From the NCBI GenBank assembly GCA_903813345.2, contig CAIIXF020000006.1, positions 34,572,436 to 34,634,435 of the forward strand: a stretch of DNA of 62,000 bases, in the 5' to 3' direction. This document shows positions 1 to 12,300 of the stretch, piece by piece. Under the pieces are notes generated by a model, which made no database searches, was not told where the DNA came from, and saw only the letters and a list, made by a program, of their open reading frames with translations. Numbering within the stretch: position 1 is the stretch's first letter; every line of letters starts with the position of its first letter. The stretch comes from Owenia fusiformis (Eukaryota > Annelida > Polychaeta > Sabellida > Oweniidae). Position numbers and translations under genes: made by a program.

Positions 1-200
1 TGTAAATTGTTCATCGAGTGAATGTTTTTTAGACCTATTTCCAATATGGCGGTTTGCTAGGAGCGAGATACGCAACGAACGAAATGAATTTTTAGAATTA
101 GTTAGGTTCGGACAACCTTCGGAGATTTATGAAAATGTCCGAGCAGAAAACGCCATATTGGAATTTGGCAGTTAAAATATTCACTCGACTAACAATTACA
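1..200. repeat. Hairpin (MITE-like) element at window edge
   Basis: The two ends are near-perfect inverted complements: TGTAAATTGTTC..CGAGTGAAT at the left and ATTCACTCGA..AACAATTACA at the right, with a second inner pair (CCAATATGGCG / CGCCATATTGG). It encodes nothing. The left flank lies outside the window, so a target-site duplication cannot be checked. Confidence 0.7.
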
Positions 201-379
201 AGTCTTGATCGAAAAGGAAGTACTTCAGCGCTTCAATACTTACACGGATTGATGATACTGATGTAAGACACAGTTAGAGACCAAAAGTAAGTCGCGGATC
301 GACTTAATTCGATTTCAAAGGTCACTATTAATCAGCTGTTCACTTCCCCGTTTGAGAGCCATAAGTTTCAAAATCTAAC

Positions 380-391
380 ATGGCTCTCGAA
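380..391 (+). CDS. CYB5R: CYB5R probable first coding exon (Met-Ala-Leu-Glu)
   Basis: The exon 2 reading frame has no convincing start after its acceptor, so an upstream start is needed. Here ATG GCT CTC GAA in a good context (AACATGG) is followed at once by a strong donor GTGAGTAAG. The four codons end in phase 0, as exon 2 requires. This is inference from splice grammar; a transcript read spanning 391-3244 would settle it. Confidence 0.5.
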
Positions 392-3300
392 GTGAGTAAG
401 TTAAAACCCTGTACAATCAAAAATCCATGTATTGAATGATTCCAGAGTAACAGGTGTATCAACTCTTCATACATGTAATAGTAAGAACATTAATATTATA
501 TCATTTTATCATTTAGTTATAATCCTGTATATACTGTACTAGTATACTGTAGTAGTGTACATATATTTATATAATATTATATTGTACATCGGTCAATATA
601 GCCCTTAAGATACTATAGATCATGGGACTGTGATGTTTTATAGCACAACAAGCTAATTGAGGCCAGGGGGTTGAACTGTTCTGGTTTTATAAAATGTGTC
701 CCCTTTCGCATTCAGTTGGATTGATGAAAAATGGCTACATTGACAAGCTTCAATATTTATCTTTACTCCTATTTAATACTAGAGTCTGTATTCTCTAAAC
801 TACCCCTTGCACTTATCAGATTTAGAGGTGACACAGTAATGTTTTATTGCCTGTGTCTAGTTGACCTACCAGTCTACCTACATGTGTAGGTTGCTTGAAC
901 AACTTTTACCTATACAGTCACTAGAAGTAGGTTAGTTTAGAAAGCTCTCGAAAAAAACTCTAATCAAAGGCACTCTATTAAAGGGACTGATGCTTTAAGA
1001 CAGATATATTGGACCATGACAAATTTTGACCAAAAATCAGAACTTCATTTAAGGTACTGGTGAAAGGAAAACATCTTTATCCCATCGAACGAAGTTCAGA
1101 GGGATATAGGGAACGCCTCCGTCCGTCCATCCGTCCGTATGTACGTCCGTACGTAAGTCCGTCCGTCTGTCCGTCCGGGCAATAACTCAAATACCGTTGG
1201 CCTGATTTTGTTCATATTTTGTACACATATACCCTATGGAGGTAGAAGTTCTGCTCGAAAGCCGATTTTCAAAATGGCCGCTTATTTAAAAATGGCGGCC
1301 ATTTTAGTGCCGATTTTACAGTAATTTAGGTGCAAAATATGTAAAACTGTAATAGCAATATGTTTTAAATATAAAAAAATTATATTACAGAACTTTGATA
1401 AAGCTAAAAATGTAGATATTAAAGAAGCACATGGCAGCCATCTTGAAAAATGGCGACCTTTACTCGTTATTTTACGATTTTAGCTGTAACTCAAGAAGTA
1501 GTGGATCGATTTTGTTCATATTTGGTATGTGAATACTATAAGCATGGCACACTGTCTAATGACACTTTTGGTAGAAGGCAGCCATTTTGAAAAATGGTCG
1601 CCATTTTAACTTATTTTCCTATAACTCGAAAAGTAGTGGAGCGATTTTGTTCATATTTGGTATGTGAATACTATAAGCATGGTACCCTGTCTAATGACAC
1701 TTTTGGTAGAAGGCGGCCATTTTGAAAAATGGCCACCATTTAAACGTAATTTACTCGGCCTTTACTCGCTATTTAACGATTTTTGCTGTAACTTGAAAAG
1801 TAGTGGAGTGATTTTGTTCATATTTGGTATGTGAATACCTTTCTTATGTGTGTTATTTTACGATATTTGCTATATATTTTGTTTGTAAAAATGCCAGTCA
1901 TTTCTGTTCGATGGGATTCACTACGCTTTGGCGTTGCCGTTGTTCTGGTTGAAAAAATTGCTGAACCTGCACATGTTATTTTCTGGTACAAAATAAAGTA
2001 TGAAGACATTTGTGTATTTCCTTGCATTTTTCAGGAAACAATCATAACAATAACATTGTCTTCTTTGAGTTAGAGGTCACCTGGTAACTCCAGAAAATGC
2101 TGATATTTAAAAAATGGCTGCCTTTTCAATTTTCCAAATTTCTTCTCCAAGTTTCTCAACAACACTGGATTGCCATTGATCTCTCACCAGATATTGTAAA
2201 AGAAGACAATGCCTTCATACTTTAATTTATTTTGTACCGGAAAATAACATGTGCGGGCATAGCAATTTTTTCAAAAATGTTTTCCTTCCAATACATGTAG
2301 TATCTTTATGATAATTCTCTTCAAACTAAAGTAACCAGGATAAGAAAATATCAATCCAACTCTTTAAACCACGGTAAGACCACATGTGACACAAGCAATA
2401 CATTATACTCATTTTCTACTTAAAAGGAGGACATTCCCTCTCTCATTTTTACCATCAAAAGTAATTCTGCACTTTATCAGTAATTTCTGCGAGGTGGAGT
2501 GGTGTTGCACTGTGATAAAGATGAAAACAATACAATTATCCCATGTTATTTTCTCATTAGAAAAACTCATGCTATCTATTGTTTTCAGCCTGATTTTGGT
2601 TACTAGAATTTGAAGTCTCCCAAAGTAGATTTTTGTTCCACCTTTGAACAAGTTCTACATCTCCTGTAATATCATGGGCTTTCAAGAGACTCATGCAATA
2701 AAATGGGAAAAACGTGACATACTTTAGATTTTGGATTTGGAACAAAAAGCTATCCTCATCAGGCCCGTAGCCAGGATTTGCCAAGGTGGGGTTCATTTTT
2801 CAAAAATTTCCAGGGGGGGTTCACATTTGACAATTTTGGCCCAAATATGGCTAAAATCACTTGAGAAGTGCTCAAAATGGTGAAAAACTGCATGATTTTG
2901 AAAGAATTTTTGGCCAGGGGGGGGGTTCGCCCGAACCCTGCGAACCCCTCCTGGCTACAGGCCTGCTCATCTCATGATATTATAGCCCAGTTCTAAGGTT
3001 TTATTGACTATTAATAGTCAATAATCATGTTGGTGTTCCATTCTTATTATGCATATCGCTGTGGATATTAGCATAGGCCTAAAGGTCCTGTGTTTAAATT
3101 GCAGTAGGCAAATAAACAATAATTCATACCTGTGAATAAACAAAATAACTCACCATCTTGATCAACAACTTGTTTTTATTTGTTATGTGAGAAAGGTAAT
3201 GCCACACGTTTATTACTATCACATTATGAATTTGCTATTTCAGGCAATACCAATCCTCGTAGGTGTAGCAGCTGTTGCTGTCACTGCCGTCCTGGCCAAG

Positions 3301-6300
3301 ATGTTTCTGTTTTCCAAAAAGAAGTCAAAGAGCAAGCACCCAGTGACCTTACAAGACCCCAATGTTAAATACTCTCTCAAGCTCATTGATAGAGAGGTAT
3401 GTACAAACTTAGACCCCATTGTGATACTTTTGAATACTTTCGAATATGGTTTGAGATAGATGGGCCTGAGGGTGTTCGATCCTTATGACTGATGTACTCG
3501 TATGTTTTCTTTTTTTCTGCTGTGCTCTGTTACAATTTTTGGTCCTTTCCCTTTGGCACGTGTGCATATATAGGGTGTCTCAAAAATTGTACCCAAAAGT
3601 ATATCAACAACATAGACAAACCAATCAATATTTTCAGACATTTTTTGCATGGTCATTGTTCCACAACTAGTTACTTTAACGGAGTGTTCCGAAACAGTGA
3701 CCATGCAAAAAATGTCTGAAAATATTGATTGGTTTATCTGTGTTGTTGATATACTTTTGGGTACATTTTTTGAGACACATATTTACATTGATGGGACACT
3801 ATAGTTATAGTGTTTTCATGCTATTACATTCCAGAGAAATCCATTTGTACCTGACACTAAGCATGTGGCAGTGTGCACCTCGTATTAGTGCCTTTATCAG
3901 ATGTTTTACATGAACAACCAAATATCCAATCACATTTTTCTAAATTTTTCACATTTTTTTACAGTAGACATTTTTGAAATTGTTTAGTCATGTGATTATT
4001 AACATTGGGATTGTATGTTAAATGATTTTTACAAAGATGTATGCATGCAGGATTTGATGGTTCTTTAAAACAATTAAACATGAATTTAGAACACACATGT
4101 ATTTCAACCCAGGTTTACTGAGATAAAGACCTCGATATTAAAGAAACCGAGTTGTTTATTAAATGCAACTTTTGCTTATTGTCTACAGCATTTCATTGCT
4201 CCATTTCTTCACTTTAGGTTATAAGCCATGACACACGAAGATTCCGTTTCGCTCTCCCTTCTGTGAACCACATCCTTGGACTCCCAGTTGGTAAGTGAAG
4301 TTTATGTGAAACCCCTTTGTCCAGATCCAATCAATTATAATTCAACGAGAAATTTGAATTTTTTTTGAGAAAAACTTTTATTAAAAATACAACAATCAAT
4401 CCAATTTAATTTATTGCATACTTTTAACAGAAAATACAATATTTACACTACAGTACTAGTTTAACAGAAATGCACAATAACTACATTTTCATGTCTGCTG
4501 TCTGTTAATAAGACAGCATTTATATCATAATCATATTTACAATTTTTGAAGATGTACAATGTGAAAAGATACAAAGCATATTAAAATCAATAAATTGGAA
4601 GAACATGTATGAAATAACTTCCTATTTAATTCTGTTTCAGGGCAGCATATCTATCTAACTGCTAGAGTCGATGGTCAGTTAGTGATCCGTCCTTACACAC
4701 CAGTGACCAGTGATGATGATGTTGGGTACATGGACCTCGTTGTAAAGGTAACGAATACAAATACCCGTCATCTTATAGATATGGATCATGAAACTTCTTC
4801 AACCAAGATTTTTATCACATTTTTTAACATAAACAATTTTAAAAAGTGACCATTGACATCATGTACGTAGCTAGTGTTTGAATTTAAAGTATATCCCTTA
4901 AAGTCTTCACTCATCTACCAAGTTTTAAGGTAAAGTAGCTCTTTGAAATCGATTAATATGATTTGAAAGTAAAATTAGAGAGAGTACCACATATAGAAAT
5001 GTACACCAATAGTTTCATTAGATTTCATTTTTTGATGAAGTTATTTAACATTGCTAAAGACTCACTATAGAAGGTAGAAAATAATATGGCCAAATTTTTT
5101 TTCAGTTTATAACACCCACATAATGTTGCACAACTTTTTTGTCTGCATGATATCTGAATTGTTCTTTGGCACATTGAAACTAGGCTTCAGCAACTCCACA
5201 AGAAGTTTCAGATGACTAGCTTATACACGCTTATGCACAAAAGTTTATACTTTTGAAATTAAGGGGGAGAACATATTCATTTGACACCCTGTATAGGAAT
5301 TTCAGATGACTAGCTCAACTAGATACACGCTTATGCACAAAAGTTTATACTTTTGAAATTAAGGGGGAGAACATATTTATTTGACACCCTGTAGAAGAAT
5401 TTCAGATGACTAACTCAACTAGATGCACATTTATGCACAAAAGTTCATACTTTTGAAATTAAGGGGGAGAACATATTTATTTGACACCCTGTAGAGGAGT
5501 TTAGGAAAATAAAGATATCAGTATTTTACAGACATACATTATGGCCAAATGATCGAGATACAGAGTAAAAGGACAATGATTTTATTTCAGGTTTACTTCA
5601 AAGATGTTCATCCTAAATTCCCAGCTGGTGGTAAGATGACACAGTTTCTGGAAAAGATGGAGATAGGAGATTACATTGATGTAAGGGGCCCCAATGGACT
5701 CCTCGTCTATGATGGTCAAGGCGCATTTAGCATTAAAGAAGACAAGAAATCCAAACCAGAGAAATACACTGCGAAAAATATAGGTTGGTTAACCTTTAAG
5801 GTCTAATTTTTACTTTTGAAGAAAAAGGCAAACACATAGATAATAATATCAAATAAGCCTCCCACTCAGTCTTCAATGAATTACAGTGAAACCTGTAAAG
5901 TGGAACACCTCTAAAAGTGGAACACATAGTGGAACACAATGTCCAAGACCAACTGACTTAATATAAATTAACCTCTATAAGTTGAACACCTCCCAAGTAA
6001 AACACTTTTTAGAGGTACCAAAGTTGTTCAACTTAGACAGGTGAAGTATTTACCCTCTTTAAATATAATGTCCATTCTTTGAAGTGATTTGTATGTCACT
6101 CGTCCTTGTTTGCAGTGTACAATAAAACCTGTGAACAAGGAACAGTCTTTTGACTTGACAAAACTTTTCCTTATTGACAGGTGTTCCATATAGAGAGGTA
6201 CCATACTTTGAGCCAATCCAAAAAATCCTGAATAAGCATATACAATATATATTGTTATGAGCATTTTATTCTGCGATTACTTACTGCAGTTGCTTAGAAC

Positions 6301-9300
6301 TGAAATTTAGGTTTCATCCAACCATTTTATAGCATTTATATAATCTGCAAATTTGGATCTTAAAAAATTAAGGAGATTTGGCTCAACATCAGGGGTCAAA
6401 CGGTTAAACGGTTCGAGGAAAAATTGAAAAATGAAATTTTTTAGACTTCAATATTCTCTCTTTCATTGGACATGAACTTTTTCTTCATGTATATATTCCT
6501 TAAAAACATGTTTATAGCAATAGAGAACATTCAATTCTTACCTTAGATATGAAACAGATCGCTCACAAATTGTTTACATTTTTGTGACATATAAATAGAC
6601 CGGAAGTTGGTCTCGCCAGATTACGCTATTCATAGTACAATTAATTTTGCTTCGTGGAGGTGTTTTGTCTGTTATAATGAGTTAGTTTTTAATCAATATT
6701 ATTTAAAAAATACTGCAATTACAGAAATTATAACATTACTAATGTCTTTATTAAAAACTTGAAACATATTTGTGTTTAAATCTCCCGCACAATCGCAGCG
6801 CCATCAAGCAGCTGATTCAGCTGCTTTGACAGACTACAAGAATTGCGAGATTAAATCTCAATTATTGAAATACAAAAGCAACATTTGGAATTTTGGGGGT
6901 TTTCCTATCATAAATGGGAAATCAGAGGACAATGTATCAAAATACAGAATCTGTAGGGAGGTCATGAAGTAAATTTTTTCCTCAAGTTACTGCTCATAGG
7001 TCCGGGAAAATGTATTAATAAAAAAGATGAGTTGAATAACTATGTTACTGCTTGTGCTACATGTAGATCTCAGCTCTTATCTGACAGAAATCTTATCAAG
7101 GACAGAAAAATCTAAAGTTCAAAATTTAAAGTGGGCCACTAGTCAATTTAATAAAAAAGGATAGTGGGACCAGAAAGTGACCAACTTGGGCAAGGCTAGA
7201 AAGAAAGCTAAAACCTGTTTTTTTATGAGCTGTCTTTACAATTTTATAAGGAAATATTACCAATTTACGAGACCCGCGAGAACCGTGAAAGAACCGAACC
7301 GTGAACCTAAAAACCGTGACCGAACCGAACCGTTGGAATTTTGAACCGTTTGACCCCTACTCAACATGACGCAAATACTTTCTATTATCTCCAAAAAACA
7401 ATTGTGTCAATCCCTAGATTATCTCAACTGGTCAGTTACATTAGTATCATTAGTGCCAAGGCAATTAATAACAAACAGATCATAATATCGAGGTAATTAA
7501 GACCCCATTTTTGAACTATCCTAGGGCAAGTGCATTGCATAATATATGATAAGTATCCCCCCTAGTACAGTAGTATCAAGAAAAAGAACAAAGAGCCCAT
7601 TATTAATCCAAGCTCCTTAGAATCAGATATTATCTTAAGCCATTCACACCTCTGAAAAACAATAGAATGTACAGTGTAACCAATTTCCCATGTTCCAATT
7701 GTGAACAGGTGAATTTTGAAAAATTGCCCTAAAACACTGTTCCCAGTTGACAGGTATTAGCGGTCAACAATATGTACTGTTGACCACTACTACGTACTGT
7801 TGACCGCTATTTTTGAAAAATAAATGACGTCATAATGTTTACAGGAAAAACATGGTAGACAGACATTTTGTAAACGTTGATGAAGTAATATTTTGACTTT
7901 ACTAGACGACAAGTAGAGCAAAAATACAAATAGAAACATGAAATTAAAATTAATTTATTAATGAGTATGCATTGCTAGTGTGGTTCAGAGAAAAGATTGT
8001 GAAATGAAGCCATGCCGATTGATGATTGTCGTCTATATGTGTATTATTAGTTTCTTCAGACTAACAAAACAATTGTAGACCTCTCCATTCGGTCAACCGT
8101 CAAAATCATATACCTCGACTGTAAACCTTGAAACTACTGTTGACCTTCGTTCTCTGTCAACAGTAGTTTCTCGGTTTACAGTTTCGATATACAATTTTGC
8201 CGGTTGACCTCTGGAGAGGTCAACAATTGAATACAGTAGATGGAAACTATAGATTAGGTACTGGTGTTACTCCAATGTTACTGATTGTGTATTCCAGGTA
8301 TGATAACTTGGGGTACTGGTATCACTCCAATATTGCATATTGTGTATTCCAGGTATGAGAGCTGGGGGTACTGGTATTACTCCAGTATTTTCATATTGTG
8401 TATTCCAGGTATGATAGCTGGGGGTACTGGTATCACTCCAATATTGCATATTGTGTATTCCAGGTATGATAGCTGGGGGTACTGGTATTACTCCAGTATT
8501 TTCATATTGTGTATTCCAGGTATGATAGCTGGGGGTACTGGTATCACTCCAATATTGCATATTGTGTATTCCAGGTATGTTAGCTGGGGGTACTGGTATT
8601 ACTCCAGTATTTTCATATTGTGTATTCCAGGTATGAGAGCTGGGGGTACTGGTATTACTCCAGTATTACTCCAGTATTTTCATATTGTGTATTCCAGGTA
8701 TGATAGCTGGGGGTACTGGTATCACTCCAGTATTGCATATTGTGTATTCCAGGTATGATAGCTGGGGGTACTGGTATTACTCCAATGTTACAGCTGGTTC
8801 GTCAAGTCTTCAAAGATCCTAGTGATAATTCTAGCCTGTCTTTGATATTTGCAAATCAGGTAAGTCCCTTACAAAAACAGTACAATATGTTTTCATGGGT
8901 TTCTTTCCATTCATCCATCCATCCATCCATCCACCATCCATCCACCATCCATCCATCCACCATCCATCCATCCACCATCCATCCATCCATCCACCATCCA
9001 TCCATCCACCATCCATCCATCCATCCATCCATCCACCATCCATCCATCCATCCACCATCCATCCATCCATCCATCCATCCATCCACCATCCATCCATCCA
9101 TCCATTCACCATCCATCCATTCATCCATCCATCCATCCATCCATCCATCCATCCATCCATCCTAGTTGACCAGATTTCGTCATATTTTGAGAAAAGATGT
9201 ATATTGGACCAATTTTCGTCATATTTTGGGCTATATTGGTAAACAGTTTTAAGCAAGTAACAATTCTTCAATGTTGCAGACTTTTTCGTGAAAATCTACA

Positions 9301-12300
9301 CATCTCACTTCCAAGAATGGGAGGGGTACAGAGACTTGCTGACTACTGTTACAATGATTGAAACCATTGGTAGTCTGTATGAATTGTGACCCACTCCCCT
9401 TCTACACATCTCACTTCCAAGAATGGGAGGGGTACAGAGACTTGCTGACTACTGTTGCAATGGTTGAAACCATTGGTAGTCTATGAATTGTGACCCACTC
9501 CCCTTCTACACGTAAATAAATGGAGGTGTCGTCTGCATAGATGTAAGATGTTGAGTCAATTACTTCCGGTAAATCATTTATGTATAATAAGAAAAGGATC
9601 GGCCCAATTTGGCTCCCTTGAGGCACCCCGCTGTTTATGTAATTGTCTTCTGATAAATTTGATAAGATTCCGTTTACTCTAGTTTGAACTTTTCGATTTT
9701 TAAGATATGAGCTTATGAGATTCAAAGTGTCAGCACCAAAACCATATGATTTTAGTTTATGAGTCAAAAGGGCATGCGGGACTTTGTCGAAGGCAGATTC
9801 TACCTCAAGGAAAATTCCTCTGACGTCACAGTTGCGGTCAAAAGATTCATTAATAAAATTCGTTATTGCTATAAGTTGGAAGTCGGTGCTGTGACCGGGT
9901 AAAAAACCAGATTGGTTATTATAAAGTAAATTGTTTTCAAGGAGATGGGTCAAAATTCGATTTTGGATGACTTTCTCAAATACTTTGGATATTGTATTTA
10001 ATAAAGAAACTGGACGGTAATTTGCTTTATCTGAACGTACTCCTTTATTTTTGAAAATAGGACATATAGTGGTGAGTTTCCATATGTCTGGAAAGCATTG
10101 TTCGTTTAAAATTCTATTAAAAAGCAATGATAGCGGTAAATCAATCGTCGACGCTGTCATAAGAAGCATCCTATTTGTAATACCATCGGGTCCTTCCTTT
10201 TTGGAGGGGTTGAGATCTAGTAAGAGAGTTCTAACTTCCTCTCTGTTTGTTGAAATATTGGTCAAAATTTTGTTCGTTCGCATTTGGAGAGTAGGCAGGT
10301 CCCTTTGGTCAAAATCAAAATCGTGGTGGAATTTACTGGTAAAATGGTTTAACAATTCAGTTGCCTTATCTTTGTCGGTTGAAAATACTCGTGTCAGATC
10401 AGAGCTAAACAAAGTTGGAATGCTTGGAGTGAATCTAGTACCAAGGAGTTTTTTGATAGCTTGCCAATAAAATTTACTGCCAGAAGAAAAGGATTGAAGG
10501 TCATCACAAATCTTATTTTCATAATTGTCTTTAAGTAATTTTACCTTTTGTTCTACAATTTTTACTTGGTCCTTGTAGTTTGTTTTATTTATTTCTGTAT
10601 TATTTCGTTTGAACTTTTTATATAATTTATCTCTTTTGTTTAACTCCATCTTAATTTCGTTATCGAACCATGGCATATCATTTGATTTTGAAATTTTAGT
10701 TTTAAATGGTATATTATCATTAAAAATAGATGTCAGTTTGTTAGTGACAGCTTGAGTTGAGGCATTAACTGTTCCCGTCGCAATAATATCATGCCAGTTT
10801 TGATTTAAAATGAGATTATTAAGATTATCTAAGTTGCAGTTTTTATATTGCCAGGTCTTTTTCTTACTTGGCTCACTATTAAAATGTGGGGATATATTTA
10901 TATTAGTCAGGACTGTACTGTGATCACTGTTCCCTATAGGAAAATTTAAAATGTTGAGTTTTGTCGGATAGCAAACTGAAATTGCTTTGAACCCCTAACC
11001 ATAATTATTTAGTTTTTGATCCAACATCAAACTTTTGATGCCTCCCCCAAATATCAAAAATGAAAAGAAATCCCAAATTCAATATTGCCTTTATAGAATA
11101 TTTCTTTATACAGTAACAGTTAAACCTGTCTAATCTAAACACCACTGGAACTGGCCAAAAGTGTTTGGATTGGCAGGCATTCACATTTCACAAACTACAG
11201 CTACTACAAACTACAAAAGTACAAATTATCATACAGTGTGATGTGCACCTAACATATTTTCTACACACTTACACATGGGGGTATAGCAGACACGATGATA
11301 CCTTGAGCATTTGAGGATCCACATTTTTGAGCTGAATCTACCACAGAGCTCAATAATACATAAAGCCCCGTGAGACAACCATGATACCGCCGAGCAAGCT
11401 CATGGTATCATCAGGTCACCTTTACCCACGTGCTTATATATTGTTTAAGATTGTGTTCTGTTCTGGGTATGTAATAATTAAATAAAGACCGAAAAAAGCA
11501 GGGGTAATATTGTCGAATACACCCCGCAGTGCTAGCCAGAAACAAACCGAAGGGAGTGAGGGGTTCAAAAGCTTTTGTGCTGCCCTAAGGGGTGTATTTG
11601 ACGATATTACACCTGCTCTGAGGTCTATATTACGATTGGAACATGGAAACTCTCCAAAATGTTTAAAATATTCATTATGGTCTGCCATTTCTATAGCCCT
11701 TGGCCCTTGGCTACATCACACATTACTCGTATCACCAGGGGTATTGTTTGCGAATATGCCCCAGGTAAAATGTTGACTTTGTTCACAGTTTTTATAAGGC
11801 GTGAATACAGTCATGTTCGATTGTACAATGAAACCTGTATAAGTGGAACATTTGATTCATCTAAAAAGTTTTGTTTAACATATGAGCCAGGCCACAAAAA
11901 GGGGTCTTATCGCAGATTTTTTTCAATAATTTGTTTTTTTGTTATCTTAAAAAGCACAAAGTGATCATTCAAATGAACCATGGCTCATGTCTTAACAATT
12001 TTGCCTTGCAGATATAGATCTAGACCAAAAGGACAGATTTGAATATAGCACATTTTCCTTTTAATCTTGGGCACATTTTTGGCTCTTTAGCATAATTTTT
12101 GTGATAAGACCAGTTTTCCTATGTTGAGGCTCATATTAGAATCGTAACAAAGATCTCGATTCTAAGATTTATGGCAAATATAGTACCTTCGATTTTATTT
12201 TCTGTCCATTGGCAAAGACATCAATCACTCTGCAATTTCATTCGGTCTTTTAACAGTGATCAGAAAAAATAATCGGTCATACATTTATTGCATATAAATC

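Noticed and set aside
8285-8758. 157-codon plus-strand frame through the acceptor array
   Set aside because: It is a frame artefact of 55/56-bp units and ends at a TGA at the true exon 6 start; exon 6 itself uses another frame.
8831-9271. Open frames of Met-Asp-Gly-Trp or His-Pro-Ser-Ile repeats on both strands
   Set aside because: They are produced by the CATC microsatellite, have no splice or start context and overlap a known intron.
9411-10676. 421-codon minus-strand frame as a host gene
   Set aside because: It is a LINE reverse transcriptase fragment truncated at both ends.
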